Source: Methylobacterium sp.
GTDB lineage: Bacteria > Pseudomonadota > Alphaproteobacteria > Rhizobiales > Beijerinckiaceae
DNA length: 64,000 bases
Direction of reading: 5' to 3'
Assembly: GCA_002928875.1 (NCBI GenBank)
Contig: PERO01000020.1
Span: 248,001 to 312,000, forward strand
In this document: positions 17,989 to 29,130 of the stretch, one piece after another
Layout: each line of letters starts with the position of its first letter
How positions within the stretch are numbered: the stretch's first letter is position 1
Program-made: the position numbers and the translations under genes
The notes under the pieces: generated by a model
Databases searched by the model: none
The model's input: only the letters and a program-made list of their open reading frames with translations
What the model was told of the DNA's origin: nothing

Positions 17989-19022
17989 CCCGGCCCGGCC
18001 TCCTCAACCCCGAGAAGCGTGGCGATGACGTGGATCAATCGATCCGCCCGCTTCAGCTCGGCGAATTCATCGGCCAGCAGCAGGCGCAGGAGAACCTGAA
18101 GGTCTTCATCGCGGCCGCGAAGGCGCGCGGCGAGGCGCTCGACCATGTGCTGTTCGTGGGCCCGCCCGGCCTCGGCAAGACCACGCTCGCGCAGATCGTC
18201 GCGCGCGAACTCGGCGTGAATTTCCGCTCGACCTCCGGCCCGGTGATCGCGAAGGCGGGCGATCTCGCCGCACAGCTGACGAATCTCGAGGAGCGCGACG
18301 TGCTCTTCATCGACGAGATCCACCGCCTGAACCCGGCCGTGGAGGAAATCCTCTACCCCGCGATGGAGGATTACCAGCTCGATCTCATCATCGGCGAGGG
18401 ACCAGCCGCGCGGAGCGTGAAGATCGACCTGCCGAAATTCACGCTCGTCGGCGCCACCACCCGCGCCGGCCTGCTGACGACACCGTTGCGCGACCGCTTC
18501 GGCATCCCCATCCGCCTGAATTTCTACACGGTGGAGGAACTGGAACTGATCGTGACGCGCGGCGCCCGCGTGCTCGGCATCGGCATGAGCCCCGATGGCG
18601 CGAACGAGATCGCCCGGCGCGCCCGCGGCACCCCGCGCATCGCCGGTCGCCTGCTCAGGCGCGTGCGCGATGTCGCCATCGTCGATGGCGCGGAAAAGGT
18701 GAACCGCGCCGTCGCCGACAAGGCGCTGACCATGCTCGATGTCGATAGCATCGGGCTCGACCTGATGGACCGACGCTATCTCACCACGATTGCCGAGAAA
18801 TTCTCCGGCGGCCCGGTAGGCATCGAGACCATGGCGGCAGCGCTCTCCGAGCCGCGCGACGCCATCGAGGACATCATCGAGCCCTATCTGCTCCAGCAGG
18901 GCTTCCTGCAGCGCACGCCGCGCGGCCGGCTTCTCACGGATGCCGCCTTCCGGCATCTCGGCATGGCGGCCCCCGCGCGCCAGCCCGCGCAGTTCGGCCT
19001 CTTCGAGGGAGAGGAGGAGTGA
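17985..19022 (+). CDS. ruvB: Holliday junction branch migration ATPase RuvB
   Basis: The 345-residue AAA+ protein has Walker A GPPGLGKT (59-66), Walker [10 protein letters not shown], sensor 1 [10 protein letters not shown] and the C-terminal winged helix ([20 protein letters not shown]). RuvB hexamers drive branch migration with RuvA. It overlaps the membrane-protein gene at ATGA. In related genomes ybgC or tolQ follows directly; here an AT-rich gene intervenes. Confidence 0.96.
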   Translation: MTRPGLLNPEKRGDDVDQSIRPLQLGEFIGQQQAQENLKVFIAAAKARGEALDHVLFVGPPGLGKTTLAQIVARELGVNFRSTSGPVIAKAGDLAAQLTNLEERDVLFIDEIHRLNPAVEEILYPAMEDYQLDLIIGEGPAARSVKIDLPKFTLVGATTRAGLLTTPLRDRFGIPIRLNFYTVEELELIVTRGARVLGIGMSPDGANEIARRARGTPRIAGRLLRRVRDVAIVDGAEKVNRAVADKALTMLDVDSIGLDLMDRRYLTTIAEKFSGGPVGIETMAAALSEPRDAIEDIIEPYLLQQGFLQRTPRGRLLTDAAFRHLGMAAPARQPAQFGLFEGEEE

Positions 19023-19042
19023 ATGGAAAAGGGGATTTGCCA

Positions 19043-19912
19043 ATGAATTACAAGAAACCTGAATTCTTGAATCTAAAACAAGATCCCATTTTGACAGAAA
19101 AATGGGTTCAAGATCTTATTGCAGGCGACCCCTCGATACTTGGTCTCGGTGACTTAGTGCTTCGCGACAAAGAACGGACTCAACCTAGAGCGGGCAGACT
19201 CGATCTACTACTTCAATATATTGACAGTAAAAGACGCTATGAAGTTGAAATTCAGCTTGGTGCGACGGACGAGGCTCACATAATTAGAACAATTGAATAC
19301 TGGGATATTGAAAGAAAAAGATATCCTCAATACGAACATTGCGCAGTTCTTATCGCAGAAGACATTACATCGAGATTCTTAAATGTGATAGCATTGTTTA
19401 ATGGAACGATACTATTTGTAGCCATTCAAATGCGCGCCTTGCGTGTTGGAGAGCATTTGACCCTCATTTTTACAAAAGTTATGGACGAATTCTCTCGTGG
19501 CTTCATTGATGAAGATGAGGATGCAGAGGCCGCGCCATCCGATAGAAACTATTGGGAAAAGAAAGTATCAAAGTATTCTTTGCAATTTGCTGACGAAATA
19601 TTTCCAATAGTAAAGGAAATCGACAACAGCCTTGAAATGAAATACAATAAATTTTATATTGGAACCGCAAAAAACGGTGCCGCAAATAATTTTTTTATTA
19701 TGAGGCCCCGGCGGCAAAATGTAAAAATTGAAATAAAACTTCCAAAACAAAATGAATACGACGAAAAAATTGAGTCGCCTGGGATAGAAATCCTTGAATA
19801 CGACAACAGGTATGGTCAATATCGACTGTCTGTTGATCGAAAGGATTTAAATAAGTCACGAGATGTTTTGAAGAAGCTGATATCAAAAGCCTATATCGAG
19901 AGAATTTTTTAG
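19043..19912 (+). CDS. PD-(D/E)XK nuclease-like protein, AT-rich insertion
   Basis: The 289-residue protein has a PD-(D/E)XK-like core: RAGRLDLLLQYID followed by RRYEVEIQLGATDEAH, i.e. a D then an E-x-E strand, and a helical segment ending in HCAVLIAEDITSRFLNVI. The C-terminal ~110 residues are unrelated to anything I recognise. The ATG at 19043 has GGGG 9 bp upstream; a GTG overlapping the ruvB stop is the alternative. The gene is strikingly AT-rich, and its TAG overlaps the GTG of ybgC by one base, so it lies seamlessly inside the ruv-tol cluster. Transfer and a possible defence role are inferred. Confidence 0.65.
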   Translation: MNYKKPEFLNLKQDPILTEKWVQDLIAGDPSILGLGDLVLRDKERTQPRAGRLDLLLQYIDSKRRYEVEIQLGATDEAHIIRTIEYWDIERKRYPQYEHCAVLIAEDITSRFLNVIALFNGTILFVAIQMRALRVGEHLTLIFTKVMDEFSRGFIDEDEDAEAAPSDRNYWEKKVSKYSLQFADEIFPIVKEIDNSLEMKYNKFYIGTAKNGAANNFFIMRPRRQNVKIEIKLPKQNEYDEKIESPGIEILEYDNRYGQYRLSVDRKDLNKSRDVLKKLISKAYIERIF

Positions 19913-20316
19913 TGAAAACCCTCACCCTGCGCATCTATTACGAGGACACGGATTTCTCCGGCTTCGTCTATCACGCCCGCTACCTGCATTTCTTCGAGCG
20001 GGCCCGCACGGAGGCGCTGCGCGATCTCGGCGTCGATCACCGCGCGATGTTCGAGGCCGAGGGCGGGCCGTTCTTCTTCGTGGTGCGGCGGATGGAGATC
20101 GACTTCCGTTCGCCGGCACGCATGGACGATATCGTCACCGTGGAAACCCGCGTGGCGGAACGGGGTGCCGCAAGCCTCGTGATGACGCAGAATCTGCTGC
20201 GCGCCGAGACGCTTCTCTGTTCGGCACGGGTGGAAATCGCGCATCTCGCCAACGGCAAACCCCGGAGATTCGGGCCGGATCTCCGGTCGAGACTTGATTT
20301 GCTAGCCAATCCTTAA
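19912..20316 (+). CDS. ybgC: Acyl-CoA thioesterase YbgC, tol-pal associated
   Basis: The 134-residue hot-dog-fold protein starts (GTG) at MKTLTLRIYYEDTDFSGFVYHARYL; the YEDTD segment includes the catalytic aspartate typical of the 4HBT/YbgC family. YbgC acts on acyl-CoA thioesters and is found at the head of tol-pal clusters. Here the start codon overlaps the stop of the AT-rich nuclease-like gene. Confidence 0.9.
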   Translation: MKTLTLRIYYEDTDFSGFVYHARYLHFFERARTEALRDLGVDHRAMFEAEGGPFFFVVRRMEIDFRSPARMDDIVTVETRVAERGAASLVMTQNLLRAETLLCSARVEIAHLANGKPRRFGPDLRSRLDLLANP

Positions 20317-20473
20317 CCATAAGCGGGGATGGATGAATGGAGCCGCGCGGGAAGACCTTCCGCGCGGGGTCTGTCGCGTGCTTGCCCCAGTTTGGTCCCA
20401 AACCGCGCGCATGGACCCTGTTCACGAACCACGCGGGGCCGCGATCGTCGGCGCCCCAGGGAAGGATATCGGA

Positions 20474-21190
20474 ATGCCAGGCGCAGAAGCCCAGGTGGAT
20501 CTCTCGCTCGTCACGCTGTTCCTGCACGCCCACTTCATCGTGAAGCTGGTGATGATCGGGCTCGCCGTGGCCTCGGTGTGGTCCTGGGCCATCATCATCA
20601 ACAAGTCGATCGCCCTGCGCGGCATCGCCAAGAGCATGGATGAATTCGAGGATCGCTTCTGGTCCGGCCAGAGCCTCGACGAACTCTATCGCGGCCTCGT
20701 GAACAAGACGAATGACGGTTTCGCGGCCCTCTTCATCGCGGCGATGACCGAGTGGCGGCGTGCCTTCGAAGGCTCGGGCCGTGGCTTCGCGAGCCTCCAG
20801 ACCCGCATCGACAAGGTGCTCGACGTCTCGATCTCCCGCGAGGTGGAACGGCTCGAATCGAAGCTGCTGGTGCTGGCGACCATCGCGTCCGTCGGCCCCT
20901 ATATCGGCCTCTTCGGCACGGTGTTCGGCATCATGACGACCTTCCGCTCGATCGCGGCTTCCAAGAACACCTCGCTCGCCGTCGTGGCCCCGGGCATCGC
21001 GGAAGCGTTGTTCGCAACCGCCATCGCCTTGGCTGCAGCCATTCCGGCGAATATCTTCTACAACAAGTTCGTGCGCGATGCCGGCAAGATCCAGGGCCGG
21101 CTCGAGAGCTTCGCGGATGAGTTCTCCGCCATTCTCTCGCGCCAGATCGACGAGCGCGCCGGCGCGGTGCAGAACCGCGGCGCGGCCTGA
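20474..21190 (+). CDS. tolQ: Tol-Pal system proton channel TolQ
   Basis: The 238-residue protein has three membrane helices (about 20-42, 134-158, 170-195), the second and third in VGPYIGLFGTVFGIMTTF and LFATAIALAAAIPANIFYNK, as in TolQ. The ATG at 20474 has AAGGA 8 bp upstream; in-frame starts at 20411 and 20333 have none and would add a non-conserved tail. With TolR it uses the proton gradient to energise TolA during envelope constriction. Confidence 0.93.
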   Translation: MPGAEAQVDLSLVTLFLHAHFIVKLVMIGLAVASVWSWAIIINKSIALRGIAKSMDEFEDRFWSGQSLDELYRGLVNKTNDGFAALFIAAMTEWRRAFEGSGRGFASLQTRIDKVLDVSISREVERLESKLLVLATIASVGPYIGLFGTVFGIMTTFRSIAASKNTSLAVVAPGIAEALFATAIALAAAIPANIFYNKFVRDAGKIQGRLESFADEFSAILSRQIDERAGAVQNRGAA

Positions 21191-21202
21191 GGAGGAACGG
21201 CG

Positions 21203-21640
21203 ATGGCATCCGTTTCCATGCCGGGAGGCAAGAGGCGCAAGGGGCGCAAATCCGCCCCCATGGCCGAACTCAACATGATCCCCTTCATCGACGTGATGCT
21301 GGTGCTGCTGGTGATCTTCATGGTCGCCGCGCCGCTGCTCACGGTCGGCGTTCCGGTGGACCTGCCGAAGACGGGCGCCGCCCAGCTCAACATCGAGCAG
21401 AAGCCGATATCCGTGACGATCGACGAGCGCGGCAAGCTCTTCCTGCAGGAGAAGGAAGTGGCCATGGAGCGGCTCATTCCGGAAATCCAGGCGATCGCCA
21501 AGGAGGGTTTCGACGAGCGCATCTATATCCGCGGCGCGGCGCAGGTGAATTACGGCCGCGTGGCCGAGGTGCTCGCCACGCTGAAGGCCGGCGGCTACGC
21601 CAAGACGGCGCTCATCAACCAGCCGCAGGAACGCAGGTAG
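21203..21640 (+). CDS. tolR: Tol-Pal system protein TolR
   Basis: The 145-residue ExbD/TolR protein has one N-terminal helix preceded by AELNMIPFIDVMLVLLVIFM, with the channel-lining aspartate in FIDVML, and a small periplasmic domain. It starts 12 bp after tolQ and ends 10 bp before tolA. Confidence 0.95.
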   Translation: MASVSMPGGKRRKGRKSAPMAELNMIPFIDVMLVLLVIFMVAAPLLTVGVPVDLPKTGAAQLNIEQKPISVTIDERGKLFLQEKEVAMERLIPEIQAIAKEGFDERIYIRGAAQVNYGRVAEVLATLKAGGYAKTALINQPQERR

Positions 21641-21650
21641 GGTTTCGCGG

Positions 21651-22868
21651 ATGGCGCGGACGCTGATCACCCTCAAGAGCCTTCTCGACTGGCGTCAGCC
21701 GGGCGGCCTTGTCTCGGCCGGCGGGCATGCCGCCGTGCTGATCGTGGGATTGGCCGCCTTCTCCACCGCCCAGCCCTTCACGCCGGCACAGGAGAGTGCC
21801 GCCGTCGACGTGATCTCGGAGCGCGAGTTCAACGAACTCGTCAAGGGCGACAAGAAGGGCGAGAAGAAGCCCGAGCCGGCCTTGCGCGTCGATCGCGTCG
21901 CCGAGATCCGCAAGGAGAACGATCCGGGCGAAGCGAAGAAGGATGTCGCGGCCGAGCCTGCGAGGGCCGAGCCGCCCAAGGCCGAGGTGAAGCCCGAGCC
22001 GAAGCCCCTGCCCGAGTCGAAGCCCCTGCCCGAACCGCCGCGTCAGGTCGCGGCTTTGCCACCACCGCCGGTTCGCCCGCCCGAACTGAAGCCGGTGGTG
22101 CGCCCGCCGGAGCCGAAGCCGCAGCCGGAGGAACCGCCGGACGAGAAGGCGGAAATCCCGACCCCGCCCAAGCGCCCGGACCCCAAGCCCGAGCCCAGGC
22201 CGGAGCCGAAAAAGGAAGATCTCGCGAAGCTGCTCGAGCAGAAACAGCTCGAGGAGAAGCGTCGCGAGGACGAAAAGCGCCGCGAGGAGGCGAAGGCCGC
22301 CGAGGAACAGCGCAAGGCCGAGGAAAAAAGGAAGGCCGACGAGAAGAAGCGCGCCGAGGAGAAGGCCCTGGCCGACAGGAAGGCGCGCGAGGAACGCGAG
22401 AAGCGCGAGAAGGATGCTGCCGAGGCGAAGAGGCTCGAGGATTCGATCCGCCAGCGCCTGCTCACCTCGCGCGAGGCGCCATCGTCCACCGGTGCCACGG
22501 GCGCTCAAGTGAGCCGACAGGCGAGCCTTGGCGCGGAAAACGCGACGGGCCGCCGGCTCTCGCCCTCCGAGCGCTCGCAGCTGATCGGCCTTCTCACCGA
22601 ACAGATGAACCGCTGCCTCTCCATTCCGCCGGGTGCTATTCCGCGTTCGAAGCCGATCGTGGCGCTGACATTGGCCCGCGACGGCTCGATCACCACCGGG
22701 CCAACGCTGATGAACCCCAGGAACGAGCCGGGCTACATGCCTTACGCGGAGGCCAACATGCGCGCGTTGCGCAATTGCGCGCCGTTCCGCATCCCCGAGC
22801 GTTTCCTGGCGATGTACGACGATTGGAAAACGCTCAATATCGGGTTTGACCCGAGCGAGATGCAATAA
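21651..22868 (+). CDS. tolA: Tol-Pal system protein TolA
   Basis: The 405-residue product has one N-terminal membrane helix (about 22-42), a long Pro/Glu/Lys-rich stretch (about 90-185), a charged coiled coil rich in Lys/Glu/Ala (190-265) and a C-terminal TonB-like domain (about 300-405; SQLIGLLTEQMNRCLSIP...). This is the TolA layout: it spans the periplasm to reach Pal/TolB. The middle region is low complexity, which is normal for TolA. Confidence 0.9.
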   Translation: MARTLITLKSLLDWRQPGGLVSAGGHAAVLIVGLAAFSTAQPFTPAQESAAVDVISEREFNELVKGDKKGEKKPEPALRVDRVAEIRKENDPGEAKKDVAAEPARAEPPKAEVKPEPKPLPESKPLPEPPRQVAALPPPPVRPPELKPVVRPPEPKPQPEEPPDEKAEIPTPPKRPDPKPEPRPEPKKEDLAKLLEQKQLEEKRREDEKRREEAKAAEEQRKAEEKRKADEKKRAEEKALADRKAREEREKREKDAAEAKRLEDSIRQRLLTSREAPSSTGATGAQVSRQASLGAENATGRRLSPSERSQLIGLLTEQMNRCLSIPPGAIPRSKPIVALTLARDGSITTGPTLMNPRNEPGYMPYAEANMRALRNCAPFRIPERFLAMYDDWKTLNIGFDPSEMQ

Positions 22869-22880
22869 ACGAGCTTTGCC

Positions 22881-24227
22881 ATGCTGAACCCGTTCCGTCT
22901 CTTCCGCCCGCTGGGCTTCCTCGCGGGTCTCGCTGCCTGTTTCGCCCTGCCCGTCTCGGGCGGCGTGGCGCTGGCGCAGGGCGCGGGCTGCAATGCCGGC
23001 ACGCTCTGCATCGATCTCAACCCGCGCAACTTCAAGCCGCTGCCGATCGCCATCGTGGATTTCACGGGCGAGGCAGGCCAGGGCGCGCAGGTGGCCGGCG
23101 TCATCACCAACAACCTGAAGCGCTCCGGCGTGTTCGAGCCGATCGACCGCACGCGCTTTCCCGAGCAGAACATCGCGTTCGATGCGACGCCCAACTTCGC
23201 CGCCTGGCAGAGCGCCGGCGCGCAGGCCGTGCTGAACGGGCGCGTGGTGCGGGATGGCGCGCGGCTCGCGGTGGAATACCGCCTGTGGGAAGTCTCCACC
23301 GGCAAGGCGCTGCTGGGCCAGCGCCACGGCGTCGATGCCGCGGCATGGCGGCGGCTCGCGCATCTTGCTTCCGATGCCGTGTTCGAGCGGCTGACGGGCG
23401 AGACCGGCTTCTTCGATACCCGCATCGTCTTCGTCGACGAGACCGGCCCGAAGGACAAGCGCCGCAAGCGGCTCGCCATCATGGATCAGGACGGCGCGAA
23501 TTTCCTGGCGCTCTCCTCGGGCGATGAATTGCTGGTGACGCCGCGCTATTCGCCGCGCGGCGATCGCGTGGCCTTCATGGCGTTCGGCAATGGCCGGCCG
23601 CGCGTGCAGGTGCTCGATCTCGGCTCCGGCCAGCGCAACGTTATCGGTCAGGACGGCGTGATGAGCTTCGCGCCGCGTTTCGCGCCCAATGGCGGCACGC
23701 TCGCGATGTCCATCGAGAACAATGGCCAGGCCAACATCGTCGCGGTGGATCTCGGCTCGCGCGCGCTGCGGCCGCTGACCGGTGGCGGCGCGATCGACAC
23801 CTCGCCCTCCTATTCACCCGATGGCACCCAGATCGTCTTCGAAAGCGATCGCGGCGGCGGCCAGCAGATCTACGTGATGAGCGCGGAAGGCGGCGGCGCG
23901 CGGCGCATCTCGTTCGGCGAGGGCCGCTATTCCACGCCGGTCTGGTCTCCGAAGGGCGATTTCATCGCCTTCACCAAGCAAAGGGGCGGCACCTTCGCCA
24001 TCGGCATCATGAAGCCGGATGGCTCGGGCGAGCGCATCCTCACGGAAGGCTTCCACAACGAGGGGCCGAGCTGGGCGCCCAATGGCCGCTATATCGTGTT
24101 CTTCCGCGAGAGCGGCGCCGGCGCGAAACTGCATATGGTCGACATCACGGGCCGCGTGGATGTGCCGATCCCCACGCCGAATTTCGCGTCGGACCCGGCC
24201 TGGTCGCCGCTGCGCTCGGCGCGCTGA
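22881..24227 (+). CDS. tolB: Tol-Pal system beta-propeller protein TolB
   Basis: The 448-residue protein has a signal peptide ending near ALAQG, an N-terminal domain (IAIVDFTGEAGQGAQVAGVI) and a six-bladed propeller with repeats such as YSPRGDRVAFMAFG, YSPDGTQIVFESDRGG and WSPKGDFIAFTKQ. It binds Pal in the periplasm. It follows tolA by 12 bp. Confidence 0.95.
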   Translation: MLNPFRLFRPLGFLAGLAACFALPVSGGVALAQGAGCNAGTLCIDLNPRNFKPLPIAIVDFTGEAGQGAQVAGVITNNLKRSGVFEPIDRTRFPEQNIAFDATPNFAAWQSAGAQAVLNGRVVRDGARLAVEYRLWEVSTGKALLGQRHGVDAAAWRRLAHLASDAVFERLTGETGFFDTRIVFVDETGPKDKRRKRLAIMDQDGANFLALSSGDELLVTPRYSPRGDRVAFMAFGNGRPRVQVLDLGSGQRNVIGQDGVMSFAPRFAPNGGTLAMSIENNGQANIVAVDLGSRALRPLTGGGAIDTSPSYSPDGTQIVFESDRGGGQQIYVMSAEGGGARRISFGEGRYSTPVWSPKGDFIAFTKQRGGTFAIGIMKPDGSGERILTEGFHNEGPSWAPNGRYIVFFRESGAGAKLHMVDITGRVDVPIPTPNFASDPAWSPLRSAR

Positions 24228-24460
24228 ACGGGCGGCGACGCGCGCGACCCCGGAGGGTGAGCCCTGCGGGACACAGTGTGGCCGCGTCAACACTTCGTTC
24301 ACCTTCCGCCGCAAAGTCGCCGGCTTCACCCCCTCTGGAAGCACCTCGTTAGCCTAAACAGAAGCTTTCGTTAATCCGCTCGCCTTTTAGGTAATCGGCG
24401 AGAACAGAAGGGTTCGGGCGGGCCAATCGCGCGGCGATGCCGCTCAATGGAGTGACACAG

Positions 24461-24952
24461 ATGAACATGGGTCTTTCGCGCCTCGCGCGTGTTTCCGTGG
24501 TGGTGGCGTTGACGGCCTTCGTGGCGGCCTGCGCCTCGAACTCGACGACCGATCCGAACGCAGCCGGCCTCGGCGGCGCGACCACGCCGGGCTCGGTGGC
24601 GGAATTCCAGTCGGCCGCCGTGGGCGACCGGGTCTATTTCGATACCGATTCCTCCGAGATCAACGGCCAGGGCCAAGCGATCCTCGAGCGGCAGGCGCAG
24701 TGGCTGAACCGCTACCCGCGCTATTCCTTCACGCTCGAAGGCCATGCCGACGAGCGCGGCACCCGCGAATACAACTTCGCGCTGGGCGCCCGCCGCGCCG
24801 AGGCCGTGAAGAACTATCTCGTCGCGCGCGGCATTGCCGCCGGCCGCATCCGCACGATCTCCTACGGCAAGGAGCGCCCGGTCGCGACCTGCGACGATAT
24901 TTCCTGCTGGTCGCAGAATCGCCGCGTTCAAACCGTTCTGTCCGGTGGCTGA
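24461..24952 (+). CDS. pal: Peptidoglycan-associated lipoprotein Pal
   Basis: The 163-residue lipoprotein starts at the ATG at 24461 (GGAG 9 bp upstream) and has a lipobox FVAAC with Cys24. The OmpA-like domain contains VYFDTDSSEI and LEGHADERGTREYNFALGAR, the peptidoglycan-binding residues. It anchors the outer membrane to the wall. The 233-bp gap after tolB suggests its own promoter; no clear one can be assigned. Confidence 0.95.
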   Translation: MNMGLSRLARVSVVVALTAFVAACASNSTTDPNAAGLGGATTPGSVAEFQSAAVGDRVYFDTDSSEINGQGQAILERQAQWLNRYPRYSFTLEGHADERGTREYNFALGARRAEAVKNYLVARGIAAGRIRTISYGKERPVATCDDISCWSQNRRVQTVLSGG

Positions 24953-25016
24953 TCACGCCCGGCACTCCTCAAGCCGGCGTGAAAACCGGACGGGAATCGG
25001 ATAGGATCGAGCAGAC

Positions 25017-25871
25017 ATGACGCGTTGGCTGCAAAACATCGCCATGAGCCTGGGCCTCCTTCTGGGGGCCCTTGGCGTTTCGGCTTCGGCGCAGGACGCC
25101 GCCGAGATGCTGTTGCGCCTCGACCGGCTGGAGAGCGAGAATCGCCGCCTCACCGGCCAGGTCGAGGAGATGAGCTTCCAGATCCGCCGGCTGGACGAGC
25201 AGCTCAAGCGCCAGCAGGCCGATAACGACCTGCGCTTCCGCGATCTCGAACAGGGGCGCGGCGCGGCCCCGCGCGCCAATGCGCCCGCATCGCCTGGGCC
25301 GAACGTCGCCCAGCCTCCGGGCGGCCGGCGGCAGGATGCCTTCGACCCCGTGACGAGCCCGGCCGCTCCGGGTGGTCCGCGTCCCCTCACGCCCGGCCTC
25401 CCCGGTTCAGGCGATATCAGCGCGCCGCTCGATGTGACGCGCAACCCGCGCGCCGCCGTCGCTCCGCTGCCGCAGACCGGGCCCTCCGGCGATCCGCGTG
25501 TCGATTACGAGGCGGCCCGCACCCTGCTGGAACAGGGCAGCCATGCCGAGGCGGAAGGCGCCTTCCGCGAGTTCCTGCGCGCCCATCCGCGCGACCGGCG
25601 CGTCGCGGACGCGACGTTCTTTCTCGGCGAAAGCTTTCTGATGCGCACGCGCTACCGGGAGGCGGCCGAGCAATATCTCACCGTCACGACGAATCATTCC
25701 AAGACCGGCCGCGCGCCCGAGGCGATGCTGAAGCTGGGCATTGCCCTGCGTGGCCTCGGGGCCAAATCCGAGGCTTGCGGAACCTTTAACCAGTTGCCGG
25801 TGAAATACCCCAACGCCTCCGCCGCCATTCGCGCGGCCGTCGAGCGGGAAAAGGTACGCGCCCAATGCTGA
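25017..25871 (+). CDS. cpoB: Tol-Pal associated TPR protein CpoB (YbgF)
   Basis: The 284-residue exported protein has a signal peptide (MTRWLQNIAMSLGLLLGALG), a coiled coil (about 30-75), a Pro/Gly-rich linker and C-terminal TPRs (YEAARTLLEQGSHAEAEGAF, FLGESFLMRTRYREAAEQYL). CpoB coordinates peptidoglycan synthesis with Tol activity. The end overlaps tilS by 7 bp. Confidence 0.92.
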   Translation: MTRWLQNIAMSLGLLLGALGVSASAQDAAEMLLRLDRLESENRRLTGQVEEMSFQIRRLDEQLKRQQADNDLRFRDLEQGRGAAPRANAPASPGPNVAQPPGGRRQDAFDPVTSPAAPGGPRPLTPGLPGSGDISAPLDVTRNPRAAVAPLPQTGPSGDPRVDYEAARTLLEQGSHAEAEGAFREFLRAHPRDRRVADATFFLGESFLMRTRYREAAEQYLTVTTNHSKTGRAPEAMLKLGIALRGLGAKSEACGTFNQLPVKYPNASAAIRAAVEREKVRAQC

Positions 25872-26986
25872 GAACGCCGCTGGACGAGGATGAGGACCGC
25901 CCTTCCGACAGCCTGCCGCTGACGCCGGAAGAAGCCCTCGCCCTGTTCCGCGGCGCTCTCGGCAACGATCCCGCGACGGGCCTGCTGCTCGCCGTGTCGG
26001 GCGGCCCCGATTCGATCGCGATGCTGGGTCTCGCGGCCGCCGTGCGCGCCTATCTTCCCCCGCTCGCCGTTGCGACGGTCGATCACGGGCTCCGGCCGGA
26101 AGCGGCGGAGGAAGCGAAAATGGTCGCGGGCCTCTGCAAGGTGCTCGAATTGCCGCATTGCACCCTGGTCTGGCAGGATCGCCCCGCCGCGCCCGTCAGC
26201 CAGGAAGCGGCGCGCAAGGGTCGCTACGCGCTGCTGTCCGGCCATGCCCGGTCCATCGAGGCGAGCCATCTCGTCACCGCCCACACGCTCGACGATCAGG
26301 CCGAGACGGTTCTGATGCGCATGGCGAGCGGCACCGGCCTCGGCGGGCTCGGTGCGATGCGCCCGAACGTGAAGCGCGGGCATCTCGGCCATCTGCGCCC
26401 CTTCCTCGAAGTGCCGAAATCGCGCGTGCTCGCGACCTGCGACGCGCATGACTGGCATTTCGCCCGCGACCCCTCGAACGGCAACGATCGCTACAAGCGC
26501 GTGCGTCTCAGGGCGCTGATGCCGATCCTCGCGCAGGAAGGCCTGACGCCGGAGCGGCTCGGCACGCTGGCCGCGCGCGCGCGCCGCACCGAGGATGCGA
26601 TCGAGCATGTCGTGAAGCGCACGCTGGATGAATGCCTCATCCGCCATGCGCCGGACGGCGGGGCGGTGCGCCTGCGCGCCGAGCCGTTCTACACCGAACC
26701 CTTCGAGATCGCGATGCGCATGGTGCGCCGCGCCATGTTCGCGATTGCCGAGGATGATCAGGTGGAAGCGCAGATCCCCCTGGGGAAGCTCGAAATCCTG
26801 ATCCGCAACCTGCGCATGGCGATCCGCGACCAGCGGCCGTTCCGCGCCACATTGGCCTGGGCGGTGGTGGCCCATGCCAACAACCTGATCGAGGTTCGCA
26901 CGGCGCCCCAACGCCGCGCTCCGCGACAGTTGAATGCGCCGCAAGCGCGCGGTGCCTTGGCAAGTGGGCCTTCCGTTTCTAAATAG
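25865..26986 (+). CDS. tilS: tRNA(Ile)-lysidine synthase
   Basis: The 373-residue protein has the PP-loop [16 protein letters not shown] (SGGPDS at 45-50), [13 protein letters not shown] and [20 protein letters not shown]. It converts the CAU anticodon wobble C of tRNA-Ile to lysidine using ATP and lysine. It overlaps cpoB and precedes ftsH, the usual tilS-ftsH order. The last 25 residues are low complexity. Confidence 0.93.
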   Translation: MLRTPLDEDEDRPSDSLPLTPEEALALFRGALGNDPATGLLLAVSGGPDSIAMLGLAAAVRAYLPPLAVATVDHGLRPEAAEEAKMVAGLCKVLELPHCTLVWQDRPAAPVSQEAARKGRYALLSGHARSIEASHLVTAHTLDDQAETVLMRMASGTGLGGLGAMRPNVKRGHLGHLRPFLEVPKSRVLATCDAHDWHFARDPSNGNDRYKRVRLRALMPILAQEGLTPERLGTLAARARRTEDAIEHVVKRTLDECLIRHAPDGGAVRLRAEPFYTEPFEIAMRMVRRAMFAIAEDDQVEAQIPLGKLEILIRNLRMAIRDQRPFRATLAWAVVAHANNLIEVRTAPQRRAPRQLNAPQARGALASGPSVSK

Positions 26987-27065
26987 AGAAGACCGAAGGC
27001 CGTTCTTTCGCCGCAAGGCGGGAGCAAATTCCTTCCCGAACGGATTGAGCGAAAGCCAGAGCCCG

Positions 27066-28988
<1,923 letters not shown>

Positions 28989-29130
28989 AATCCCCGGCAA
29001 GGGCTTTAAGATTGCCTTTGGCAAGCAGGCGCGACGGACTTGAAACTCCGCCGCGCTTGAGGCACGCCTGATTGTGACACTGGGTGACAGAACAGGCGCG
29101 ACCGGACTTCCGGTCGGCAGAAGGCGCGAG

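Noticed and set aside
20333-20473. N-terminal extension of TolQ
   Set aside because: In-frame starts here have no ribosome binding site and would add a tail not seen in TolQ; the ATG at 20474 has AAGGA.
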